Shown: one piece after another, positions 36,330-46,920 of the stretch | How the letters are laid out: each line of letters starts with the position of its first letter | Numbering within the stretch: the first letter of the stretch is position 1 | From: Paraspadella gotoi | Lineage: Eukaryota; Chaetognatha | Assembly: GCA_051294375.1 (NCBI GenBank) | Contig: CM119267.1 | Coordinates: 10,539,045 to 10,603,044 of the forward strand | Length of the DNA stretch: 64,000 nucleotides | Reading direction: 5' to 3' | The notes under the pieces: model-generated | What the model saw: the letters and a program-made list of their open reading frames with translations, nothing else | What the model was told of the DNA's origin: nothing | The model's database searches: none | Made by a program: the position numbers and the translations under genes

Positions 36330-37770
36330 TCAGCCGGATCCCGCCGCGGCCGACGCTCCCGCGGCTGACGCTGCCGCGGCTGAACCATCAGCGTCTCCTT
36401 CGCCTCCAGCTCCGCCTTCAGTGCCCGCGCCGCCGGCGCTTTCCTGCGGAGCGCGGCGAGTATTGTAATGAGTATTTGATTGATCGATCGATTGCAATAA
36501 TACCGAGGCTTAGAAACTCACTTGGGTCAAGTCTGTCTTCTTGAGGGCAATGAGGGAGTCTTGGAGGGTGAGCCAATGGAAGAGCTGGATGCGTAGGTGA
36601 CACTCTAGGGGCTGAACTGATCGATTCTCTTCTTCTATCGCCTGACGGATCCGTAAGATTCAAAATGTACTCGTTACACGCGTAACGAGAAACTCCGTTA
36701 CTAATATTGTACCGATAGAATGAAAAACTTTTTTTTTCTAAGCACCTGCATGTCGCTGGCCGTTCCCCCTTTGTCCTTGCCTCCTTTGTCCTTAGGTGTT
36801 TTGGCGCCGGCGCTTCCTTTGGCGGCGGCGCCGCTTCCCGGCGTCGCGCCAACCTTCTCTCCGACTCGCCCTTTTTTAGCGCCTCCTTCACTCCCTCCTG
36901 CGCCTCCACCTTGCAACGGAGGGGGGAGGGGGCATTGGGGATTAACGATTTTTTTCGATTTGTTTGGATGATTAGTTACATTGATTACATTGCTCATTGT
37001 TTTCAATAAAGTTTTATATTTTTCCTAGTTTTTTTTTTCCCCCCGCCACTTGTCAAACTCGCCTTTTCCCTTTTTGTCCTTGTCCTTTCCTCCGCTCCCG
37101 TCTTTGTCCTTGTCCTTTTTTCTCCCTTGATCCTTTTTGCTTTTCTCGCCCGCGCCTTCGGACTCCTTCACTGTCACTCGGTGAACCTCCTCCTGGTCGC
37201 CGTCTTTGCAGTAGACGAGTTCGATCTCGAACTCACCGTCGAGGAAATCCCTGAAGCAAGCATTCGAGATCTATCGACCAAGCAGAGAATCGTCGCGGGG
37301 ATACTTTTATTTATGAAATCGGTACAACCAATATAAAAAATTATCCATTCATTTAATAAATAAGCTTTCTTGCCCCTGACTTTGGACACTGGACACAGTG
37401 GACAGGCTTAGGTGGTTTAAGGCCTCCATCACTCTTACAAGATAATAACATAGCAGGTCCCTGCAAGCTTTCAATCAATATTATCGCTAATATTATTGTT
37501 AATTTTTTTTTTATTAACTCGAGAATTCGTCGTGGTTCAATTTATTAACGAGGGCAATTTTTTTCGTTAGTCTTTTGTTTCTCACTTCAGGTTGGTCCGG
37601 AATGAGGCGACGACGCTGAACTCTGGCGGCATAGCCACCAAATCCACTTCTTCTCCTTTTTTTCTTCGGCTCAGGCGCGGGTTTACCGTTTCCCGGTCTA
37701 CCGTCTTTTCCCCCTTTTTTAGGAAAGGGGGGGAGAGAGGAAGGATAAGAGAAGAAGAGAAGGAAAGAGA

Positions 37771-37826
<56 letters not shown>

Positions 37827-40032
37827 AATTAGTATCGTAAAACCGATTATTTCGCAATATATATTTTTCAGTGCATAACGCAAACTATAACGATTCAAAT
37901 TTTAACGTTCGATATAATTTCAAAACGATTATACTTTATTCTAATTCTAAATCATGCATAGAGTCAGTTTTCACTGAGATGAAAACAGTGTCAAGCAATT
38001 TCGTTTAAAAAATGACTGAAAAATTCTATTTTTAAACGCGGATTCGATCTGAAGCTTCAAGAATTACGAAAGTAAAAAAAAAGAATTAATATTTAATAGG
38101 GTGAAAAAGATAGCGGAGAGTAATTATAGATCACGAGGCTTTTTTTGTATACCTTTGACCCGCTCTTGGCCAGAGACTTGGAGCCTCCGGGCCGCGGGGT
38201 CTTGGATTCCTGAGAACTCGGCTGATTACCATAATTTTTTTACGTTTTTGTTTTGTTTATTTGTTTACGTTGAATCGCGAAAGGAAAGAACAAGATTTTT
38301 TTTTTTTTGGTAGAAAAAAAAAAGTTAAAACGAGAGTGATTCGTCTGACGATTTTCTAATGTAACATTCAAGATAAAACTAGCAATAATTAACTACATAC
38401 ATCACGTTAGGCATGTTTTTTATGTATGAAATCAAAACGAAACGAAAACTACCTAAAACGATGAACCGAAAAATAAAACTATCCACTGATAACAAATAAC
38501 TACCAAAAAGACCAGTGAGGACGAAAACTAAAGGTCGTTTCCATCATTACTGGGGAGACCCTGTCGCGCTGTTGTTGTTGCTGTTGTTCTTGTTTCGTTT
38601 GTTTCTTTTTCTTATCCTTTTTCTCTTCGACTTTTTCCGTTTCTTTCTCCGTCATTTTCTCGTCCTCCGATCAGAGAAAAACAAAATGGCGGACAAGAAC
38701 CACAGAGAATTCGCGTTAATCGATTATTGGGACGCGAACAACGATAAAAGACCCTTTCCATCAGGGTGCGGCGGCTCAACTGACCTTTTCTCCCTTTTTG
38801 GTGGACAATTTCCCGCCGGCGACCGGAGCGCGAGATGCTGACGGACTCTTGCTTTCGTAGCCCGCGACCTGGTCCGCCGGATAGGAGCACACCTGGAAAT
38901 CGGTCGATCAAAAGCGATCCCTCGGTCACCAACGATTTATAATTTGTAAATTGTTTGTTTTAAAAAAAAACTTTCGCTCCGAACCTTTTCTTCCACAATT
39001 TGAACTTCCATTCCGTTTCGCATAAAATTTCTTAGCACGAGGAGATCGTCGCGAACCTTACAAAAGATGAATGCACAGTGTGCATTAAAGCGTAGCAAAA
39101 ATATTAAAATCAAGTAGAATCAAAATTCGAATAGTAGAATAGTATAGGCCCATATTTAGACATAGAAAATGTCAAAATTTAAAATGATTGTTTCTTATTT
39201 TTAAAAGCAGATTAGAATTCCTTACGAAAAGTTGATAAAAGGAAATATAACTCTTTTTAGAAAATTATTTCATTAAGTGAGTCAAAATCCTAAAAACTGT
39301 TATAGTTAACTTATAATTTAATTTTAGTATAAAAAATATAGTTTTTAAATTTTTGGTTAACTTAATAAAATAATTTTTTATTAAGACTTATATTTTCTTT
39401 TATCAACTTTTTATGAGGAATTCGAATCTGCTTTCAAAACAAGGAAAATATTATTTTAAAATTTTAACATTTTCTATGGGACGTACTATATATAAATATG
39501 GGCGTATGCGAAAATTGAAAAAATTTTATATATCAACGTTCTTTAGTCCAAGACCGTTCACGATTAACTATTCGAATCTTGATCCGCAACTCTCACTACG
39601 CCTTAGTGTGCATTGCACACAATTGCAAGTTATTTAAAACTTTACCCCGATTTACAGTCGAAAAGTAACCGAGAGAGAGACTCACAATTTCTTTGCTCCA
39701 ATTCAGTTCGATCTCCTCGGCCCAAGAGCGTCCGTCCGTCTTCACCGGGACCGTCTCGTATTTTCCTGAGAACAAAAAAAAAACTGATTGAATGATTGAT
39801 CGTAACCCATTTCAATCGGCAGATCGGAACCTTGGGGGTTAGTCTTGACCCCCGCGCTCGGCTCCGACGCCCGTCCGTTTTTCGACGAAGGGTTTGAGAC
39901 ATTTCGGGCACTCCTCTGCCACTTGGCGGCCAAAGCGACGGTGCCCTTCGGCGTCACCACCGTTCGACTGTCGCTCGATGTCGGCGTCGCCGCGCCGACC
40001 CGTTAACGCCGTTCTGGGAACTTCTGAGATGT

Positions 40033-40080
<48 letters not shown>

Positions 40081-40149
40081 AAGAGAGAGAGAGAACGACA
40101 GCAATCGCCGCGCCGAAGTGGGAGAGAGAGAGAAAGAGAGAGAGAGAGA

Positions 40150-40189
<40 letters not shown>

Positions 40190-43100
40190 AGAGAGAAGAA
40201 GAGAGAGAGTATAACTAACCAACCTTACCCATCGTCCAGATAGTCACCTCCGTTTCGTCCAGCGTCCGTTTTTTGTTGCGTTAGATTCCGCGCCGCCAAA
40301 AAACCCGGCGACGATGCCTGTAAACAATCTCCGCCATTTTAGGACTTATTATTAACGTTATCGACCCACAGACCATAAGACAGACCGACCTGCGGAAGCT
40401 GCGCGGTGGCCGGTTTCGAATCCGACGCTTCCGTTACGATCGACTCGGTCCGGCGCCTTCGCCTCGCTCCGACTGCTTCAGCGGGGTCCTGAAAAAATGG
40501 GTGATTTATATTTTCATAGACATTAGCCAATCGGTACACAGTGTAGTATAATTTCTTGTTACTTTCTTGCAATAAAACCCATTTGAGGTTAATTTTTTCA
40601 CAAACGCCAATATATAAAATTGTCCTAAATCGGCATTATAAAATTAGCTTTTCAGTCCCAGTCAGAATTTCTTTTACCTGTGGAAATAAAAAATGTACGG
40701 CGTACTTCCTGCTAACTACTGATAATCTGGTTGGTCATCGGGAGCCTAAAAATAAAACAAATGAAGATATGATTTACTTAGTAGTGAATATATGTTTCTA
40801 TATAATGACTTGACATCAACTTTTGATTGAACATTTGGAAGTTATTTTCATTTGCGATTTGATGATAAAACTTTACTTTTCAATATGATTATTATCAATT
40901 ATCGTTAATTGGTATTAATTCCTAATTTTGTCCTTACTCGGATTTCCTCTGGTACGGTAAGCCGCGAATGGCGATCGCCTCCAGCGTTATTTTTGTCTCA
41001 TCCTGATGCAGTCTGGCAAATATGAAAGGCAAGAAAGTATAGCTCGTAAAGATTTAATCGTAATAAGAGTAGTCGGGCATTGCCTAGGTTCACCCCCCAT
41101 GAGCTGATGACCTGTAGGTACCGGGTTCAATCCCAACCCGGTACCAACCCTGCTGGAAGCGGGAGGACGGCCGTAAGCCGCCTTGGGGACGTGGAAAACC
41201 GTCAAGCCTGATTCCAAGCCCAGGGACCCGTTCCAGAAGTTACGGACAGTCATTTTGAGCCCACGTAGCGCCTTATCTACATAAGTACGATAATGTGGTA
41301 AAGACTCACTGTTTTTGAGCCTGAGCCCAGAAAAGTTGTGCCTTTCGTCAGCCGAGATTCGGGAATCGTCCAAAATCGCGAGATTCGGTAAACAGTCGAC
41401 GATGTAGCCTCGGTATCCAGGGGAAATCTNNNNNNNNNNNNNNNNNNNNNNNNNNNNNNNNNNNNNNNNNNNNNNNNNNNNNNNNNNNNNNNNNNNNNNN
41501 NNNNNNNNNNNNNNNNNNNNNNNNNNNNNNNNNNNNNNNNNNNNNNNNNNNNNNNNNNNNNNNNNNNNNNNNNNNNNNNNNNNNNNNNNNNNNNNNNNNN
41601 NNNNNNNNNNNNNNNNNNNNNNNNNNNNNNNNNNNNNNNNNNNNNNNNNNNNNNNNNNNNNNNNNNNNNNNNNNNNNNNNNNNNNNNNNNNNNNNNNNNN
41701 NNNNNNNNNNNNNNNNNNNNNNNNNNNNNNNNNNNNNNNNNNNNNNNNNNNNNNNNNNNNNNNNNNNNNNNNNNNNNNNNNNNNNNNNNNNNNNNNNNNN
41801 NNNNNNNNNNNNNNNNNNNNNNNNNNNNNNNNNNNNNNNNNNNNNNNNNNNNNNNNNNNNNNNNNNNNNNNNNNNNNNNNNNNNNNNNNNNNNNNNNNNN
41901 NNNNNNNNNNNNNNNNNNNNNNNNNNNNNNNNNNNNNNNNNNNNNNNNNNNNNNNNNNNNNNNNNNNNNNNNNNNNNNNNNNNNNNNNNNNNNNNNNNNN
42001 NNNNNNNNNNNNNNNNNNNNNNNNNNNNNNNNNNNNNNNNNNNNNNNNNNNNNNNNNNNNNNNNNNNNNNNNNNNNNNNNNNNNNNNNNNNNNNNNNNNN
42101 NNNNNNNNNNNNNNNNNNNNNNNNNNNNNNNNNNNNNNNNNNNNNNNNNNNNNNNNNNNNNNNNNNNNNNNNNNNNNNNNNNNNNNNNNNNNNNNNNNNN
42201 NNNNNNNNNNNNNNNNNNNNNNNNNNNNNNNNNNNNNNNNNNNNNNNNNNNNNNNNNNNNNNNNNNNNNNNNNNNNNNNNNNNNNNNNNNNNNNNNNNNN
42301 NNNNNNNNNNNNNNNNNNNNNNNNNNNNNNNNNNNNNNNNNNNNNNNNNNNNNNNNNNNNNNNNNNNNNNNNNNNNNNNNNNNNNNNNNNNNNNNNNNNN
42401 NNNTATGCCATTATGTTGATAAAGAAGAAACTAAGAGAAAGTCCTTATTGAAATTTTATATGATTTTGATATTTTGTAATATTTTCTATCCTTTTAACCG
42501 TTAGTAGGCAAAATAGCTATTTCTCAATTTCAAAGTATATAAATTACTACGGAAACTTTTAAAAGTCAATATTTTTTAATTACAAAACTATTTTTTTAAG
42601 TTTTATTTTAAATGATTTTCCAAATATCTTTTTGTTTTTTCCAAGTTACAATAGACAACGGTATTAATATATATATATATATTAATATATTAATATCAAT
42701 CAATAAAAACTTACCCTAAACCGAGGTGAGTCAATGGCGGTGGATGCGTACACAGAGAGTACAGATCCGTTATCGAATTGGCGCACAGTTCTAACACCTG
42801 TGCAAAAAAACAAACAAATACGTACACAAAAAAAAAGGTTCAAGTGACTCGAACGCCCAACCTGCAGGTTTCTCGGCAAGTATCTAGAATCAACGCTGGA
42901 GATTTTGTTAGCGGACAGGACGAGTTGTTCCAGGTTCTTGAATTTGAGGATGTTCTTGTCCAGCTCCGTCACCGCCTGGTTCGTGATTCGCAGCGTTCGG
43001 AAATGGCGGTAGNNNNNNNNNNNNNNNNNNNNNNNNNNNNNNNNNNNNNNNNNNNNNNNNNNNNNNNNNNNNNNNNNNNNNNNNNNNNNNNNNNNNNNNN

Positions 43101-43711
43101 NNNNNNNNNNNNNNNNNNNNNNNNNNNNNNNNNNNNNNNNNNNNNNNNNNNNNNNNNNNNNNNNNNNNNNNNNNNNNNNNNNNNNNNNNNNNNNNNNNNN
43201 NNNNNNNNNNNNNNNNNNNNNNNNNNNNNNNNNNNNNCTTACCTTCTGCGGCGACCTGACGGCGAGCTCCCGCAGCTCCTTCGCCTCGTCGCTCCACGTC
43301 ACCTCCACCGCCCAGGGGAGCGAGTTAGTGTGGACGATCTCCTTGAGGCTTTCTACCGGCTCCACCCCCGAGCCGTAATCTTTTGAGGATATGGTGGGTT
43401 GAGGGTGAGTAACCCATCCGATGTTTTTGACTAACATTTTCACGAGTAACCTTACCTCTGAGGGTAACCAAATATTTGCTGGATTGGACGTTTTCCTCTT
43501 GGGAAGTTCGCTGGAACGAGGAAAGAAAAAAATAAGTTATATGCCTCAATGACGAACGATCTTCTCGGCCGCAACTTACCCAAGATCCGGCGCCGCAGGG
43601 ATATTCCTTCAAGCACAACCCCCGCAACTGATTCTCGAAGGCGTCGAAGGCGGTGTAGCCTCTTTGGCTCGGGGCCGCGACGACGCTCTTCAGGGGCGAA
43701 CGCTGCTTCAT
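36330..43711 (-). CDS. LRRC43: LRRC43, leucine-rich repeat protein with extended C-terminus
   Basis: The visible exons are 43711-43580 ([23 protein letters not shown]), 43510-43456, 43379-43243 ([13 protein letters not shown]), ?-42862 ([20 protein letters not shown]), ?-41306 ([20 protein letters not shown]), 41012-40938, 40708-40678, 40488-40390, 40317-40229, 40013-39850, 39765-39686, 38892-38785, 38664-38551, 38209-38153, 37713-37586, 37250-~37047, 36909-36746, 36641-36522 and 36443-36330. Nearly every junction keeps phase. The N-terminal motif, the LRRs and the LDDSR cap match LRRC43, a family with testis and ciliary expression. The exon after the LRRs ([10 protein letters not shown]) aligns with the vertebrate protein. 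Downstream are beta-strand-like exons ([37 protein letters not shown]), a CPKC-containing exon, Lys- and Gly/Ala-rich exons, and a coiled coil. Some LRRs lie in gaps. The junctions around 37047-36909 and the donors at 41306 and 39850 (gtcttt, gtcaag) are weak. Confidence 0.87.
37309..37475. mobile_element. Fold-back repeat element (family A), half copy in LRRC43 intron
   Basis: One arm only (atgaaatcggtacaaccaat ... cactcttacaagataataac) lies within the intron between LRRC43 exons 15 and 16. It ends where unique sequence resumes at about 37476. This is the right-hand boundary of the 5.8 kb tandem duplication. Confidence 0.75.
37740..37825 (-). repeat. CT (sense strand) microsatellite before LRRC43 acceptor
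   Basis: The tract is a GA run on the plus strand, therefore CT in the direction of LRRC43 transcription. It ends about 30 bases upstream of the acceptor for exon 37713-37586 and could serve as an extended polypyrimidine tract. Confidence 0.8.
39065..39625. mobile_element. Fold-back element (family B) in LRRC43 intron
   Basis: The left arm (gcacagtgtgcattaaagcg, then attcgaatagt, gcccatatttag, catagaaaatgtcaaaattt, aaagcagatt, aattcctta, aaaagttgataaaaggaaat) is repeated in reverse complement in the right arm, ending tacgccttagtgtgcattgc. Each tip is itself a small palindrome (gcacagtgtgc / gtgcattgcac). Total length is about 560 bases with arms of more than 200, and no reading frame. It lies in the intron between exons 39765-39686 and 38892-38785. 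The transposon superfamily is not identifiable. Confidence 0.75.
40032..40210 (-). repeat. CT (sense strand) microsatellite in LRRC43 intron
   Basis: An interrupted GA run on the plus strand fills most of the intron between exons 40317-40229 and 40013-39850. On the gene's strand it is CT-rich and leads into the acceptor ttcccag. Confidence 0.85.
41060..41240 (+). mobile_element. Possible tRNA-derived SINE in LRRC43 intron
   Basis: The sequence ggttcaatccc (about 41128-41138) fits the RNA polymerase III B box (GGTTCRANYCC). It sits inside a perfect hairpin, ggtaccgggtt/aacccggtacc. Upstream gagctgatgacctg could be a degenerate A box. The segment is GC-richer than the rest of the intron and lies opposite to LRRC43. 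No second copy is in the window, so the SINE call is tentative. It is not a functional tRNA because no anticodon arm can be folded. Confidence 0.35.
42404..42860. other. LRRC43 intron sequence
   Basis: AT-rich sequence between the 974-base gap and exon 4, including an (AT)n stretch at 42666-42695. No coding signal is seen. One or more LRR exons should lie in the gap 41430-42403 because the visible LRRs are too few for the family. Confidence 0.5.
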
Positions 43712-43749
43712 CTCCTCCGGTCGGCGTCGTCGCTGAAAGGGCCGTTGGG

Positions 43750-43820
43750 ATGGATGGATTGATGGATGGATGGATGGATGGATGGATGGATGGATGGATG
43801 GATGGATGGATGGATGGATT
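43750..43820 (+). repeat. (GGAT)n microsatellite upstream of LRRC43
   Basis: About 17 tandem copies of ggat lie just upstream of the LRRC43 start codon (on its 5' side). They are followed by a twice-repeated AT-rich unit of about 45 bases (about 43830-43918). Confidence 0.9.
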
Positions 43821-46800
43821 GATGGATTAATTAATTAATTAATAATTAAATAATAAAAAATAAATAAATAAATTAATTAATTAATTAATAATTAAATAAT
43901 AAAAAATAAATAAATAAACTCAACTAAGAGTTCGTAAGGTCTCTCTTTTCATCTCTTCTTCACAGATTTAAATAATTATAAAGAGCTGAAATCTGCTCGA
44001 AATGTTTATGGTTCTACTTATGGTCTTCTTTTCCGAACGCGCCCAATTTCGGCTTATATTCTGAATTGAAATTATTCATCGGTTATGGGTTTGGGATAAG
44101 GGTTGGTTTCAGGATTAGGTCAGGGATTATAGTTAGGGATTTGTTTAAGGATATAGGATAGCGATTGGGGTTAAACGGATTGTGGTTAAGGGTTAGGTAT
44201 TAGAGATTGGATGAAACATCTGAATTTATATTAGACCTAGTTATTAATATTAAAAATTAAAATGAGGTTTTTTAAACAAATTTGAAACACAAAAACTGTT
44301 ATTCCTTAAAAAAAAATAGCTGTAAAAGAAAAGAAGAGTATTCCAAAATGCAAACAGACTGATTATTTTCTTTTTATAAATTAACAAAAAAAAGTAGCAG
44401 TTAAATTAATAATAATAATAATATTAATAATAATAATAATAANNNNNNNNNNNNNNNNNNNNNNNNNNNNNNNNNNNNNNNNNNNNNNNNNNNNNNNNNN
44501 NNNNNNNNNNNNNNNNNNNNNNNNNNNNNNNNNNNNNNNNNNNNNNNNNNNNNNNNNNNNNNNNNNNNNNNNNNNNNNNNNNNNNNNNNNNNNNNNNNNN
44601 NNNNNNNNNNNNNNNNNNNNNNNNNNNNNNNNNNNNNNNNNNNNNNNNNNNNNNNNNNNNNNNNNNNNNNNNNNNNNNNNNNNNNNNNNNNNNNNNNNNN
44701 NNNNNNNNNNNNNNNNNNNNNNNNNNNNNNNNNNNNNNNNNNNNNNNNNNNNNNNNNNNNNNNNNNNNNNNNNNNNNNNNNNNNNNNNNNNNNNNNNNNN
44801 NNNNNNNNNNNNNNNNNNNNNNNNNNNNNNNNNNNNNNNNNNNNNNNNNNNNNNNNNNNNNNNNNNNNNNNNNNNNNNNNNNNNNNNNNNNNNNNNNNNN
44901 NNNNNNNNNNNNNNNNNNNNNNNNNNNNNNNNNNNNNNNNNNNNNNNNNNNNNNGCGGAGATTCACGAGGATTCGAGGTAAGTCCTAATAAATTAATAAC
45001 GGTATATGACACAATGACCGCGACCGCGCCTCTCCCTCTTCCTTACCCTTCCTCTTCCACCTCCCCCTCCCCCTTTCCACACCCCTCTCCTTTTCTCGAA
45101 ATATTTTCGGGCCAGAAAACGAAGAAAAAAAAAAGAAATTTCCCTCCCGCGGGATGGTCCTGTCGATCTTGACCTCTGACCCCCTCAGGCGTCCCGTCTT
45201 ACAACTCTCTCGGACCGAATAAAATCCAAATTAAAAATCTATTGACTTTTTTTTGTTTCTATGAAACAAAAGAAAAGATAAATAAAAATTCGTGGGCGAT
45301 GAATTTTTTTATATGTATTTTCTTTCTTCTTTGACCAAAAAAAAAACAGATTAATTAAAAATGCGCGCGGGGAAAAAAAAAAGAGAATAAGAGAGCACAG
45401 TATACAAACGACTTTGAAGATCGTCAACGTCGGAATGAGAACAGAATACATAAAGAAAAGGTTATATACGGAAAAATAAAGATAAAAATTGCCGTTTCTA
45501 GAGATAAGTCATCGTCGTCGTCGTCGTCGTCGTCGTTTCTCCTTTGCAGCACGCAAAACTGAAAAAAAAAAGAAAATTGCGAATATCTTGTCCTCCTTTT
45601 TTGGAAGAAGCCATTTCCTTTGTCCTCTTTGTCCTTGATAAACAGGGAAAGTCGATCCCCGACGTGTTTGTTTTTCGTCGGCATAGAAACAGAATTTACG
45701 CGCAGCCTTCTTGGTATATGAAATTTAAATTTAAAAACGTTGGGAAAGATAAAGTTCAAAGTTTATCATCAACCGTCTCTACTCTCTATTTCTAAACGTT
45801 TCGTGTCGAAAACATTTTTCGCGTTTCTCCCCTTTTGTCCTAATTTTTGAGACGAAAAGGTTGACGTGTTTCTCCGTCCTAAAACCCCATTCNNNNNNNN
45901 NNNNNNNNNNNNNNNNNNNNNNNNNNNNNNNNNNNNNNNNNNNNNNNNNNNNNNNNNNNNNNNNNNNNNNNNNNNNNNNNNNNNNNNNNNNNNNNNNNNN
46001 NNNNNNNNNNNNNNNNNNNNNNNNNNNNNNNNNNNNNNNNNTCAACCATAATCTATTTTGTAACTTTGTTTGCGTCCCTCCAGTTCGACTAGCATTTGTT
46101 AGCGTTGTTAACAGTAGTGTTACGGATTAGGTTCCGAATAACCGTTTTTTTTTAAAACTTACTCGTTATCACTCATTGTAAAAAAAAAAAGATTTACCTT
46201 TCCCCTCACAACCCCGAATCATTTAATCCCTCCTTTCTCTTCCCCCCCCCAACCCTACGTCAAATACCCCCCCCCCCACCCGGCCTCGATCCCCGTCGTC
46301 TCTCTCAATCGACGGAACCGTGACCCGTCCGAAAATCTTTCAAAATCTAAACACAACAAAAATGTTGATGTTGGGACAGTTCTATTTGTTTTTGTTTTTT
46401 TTTTAGGTTTAGCTTCACAACTCTTCCCTTCGCATTCGTAAGAAAAGAAATAAATAAAATCGTCTAGATATTTTTTCCGGTAAAAAAAAATTCTCCACTC
46501 TGCAAAACCAAGCGTATTTTCGCAAAATTGGAATCCAAATAATAAAAGGCTATGGGCCAGAGAACAGGAACATAGTGAATGTATTAACATGGCCGCTCAT
46601 GCGAATAATAATGTCTGGCTGCGATTTTTTTAGTTTGTTTTTTTTTTAAGTTTTTTTTTTTTCGGAGAAAAAAAAATAATGAACGTCGACTCTAGTAGTA
46701 GTTAAAATTCTGTGCCAAAAAATGTAAAAGGGATAATATTAGAGAGAAAATAGTCTCGCCTCGCCCCATCGCTTTTTTTCTTTTTACACCTGGCCCCCCT

Positions 46801-46920
46801 TTCTCTCCTCGTCGAGCAATACCCCCACCACCCGGCCCCGGATTTATAATCAAGTGGACTCTCCCCCTCTGCACTCAACGCCACCAAAAACCACCATCCA
46901 CCCCCTCCATTCGACGCGGA
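43821..46920. other. Intergenic region between LRRC43 and KLHL10
   Basis: This starts with a duplicated AT-rich unit, then degenerate GGTTAGG-like repeats (44085-44215), (AAT)n and a 512-base gap. The sequence after the gap (44955-44981) reads AEIHEDS in one plus-strand frame, directly before a consensus donor gtaagt, and might be the end of an exon hidden in the gap. The rest holds C-rich tracts (45050-45090, 46230-46280), a (GTC)n run at 45506-45538, another gap (45893-46041), and probably the KLHL10 3' UTR next to 46921. No gene is called. Confidence 0.45.

Larger units (their letters stand above)
31807..37310. repeat. Second unit of direct tandem duplication (~5.8 kb)
   Basis: This repeats about 26036-31500 base for base apart from small indels. 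The offset drifts from about 5770 to 5800. The unit covers the 3' exon of the proline-rich gene, the intergenic region, the CpG patch and the last four exons of LRRC43. All three boundaries (25.8-26.0, 31.5-31.8 and 37.3-37.5 kb) lie in copies of the same family-A repeat. Confidence 0.9.

Noticed and set aside
36185-36388. Minus-strand frame with a strong hydrophobic helix (GVVIFILIFIIVVIFIIIA), first read as a membrane anchor of LRRC43
   Set aside because: It is the complement of a GAT/GAC repeat, and the phase of the spliced LRRC43 exon uses another frame that stops at 36330.
36206-36544. Plus-strand Asp/Glu-rich frame over the same stretch
   Set aside because: Also driven by the GAT/GAC repeat; no consistent splice sites or neighbours.
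39642-39960. Minus frames [13 protein letters not shown] and SGKYETVP extensions as one long exon
   Set aside because: Splice phase from 40229 and into 39765 selects the TALTGRR...EECPKCLK frame instead.
41066-41145. tRNA gene
   Set aside because: The B-box-like motif is present, but no acceptor, D or anticodon arms can be drawn.
40987-42411. A 474-codon minus-strand frame
   Set aside because: Mostly N bases; only the segment at 41306-41429 is real LRR coding sequence.
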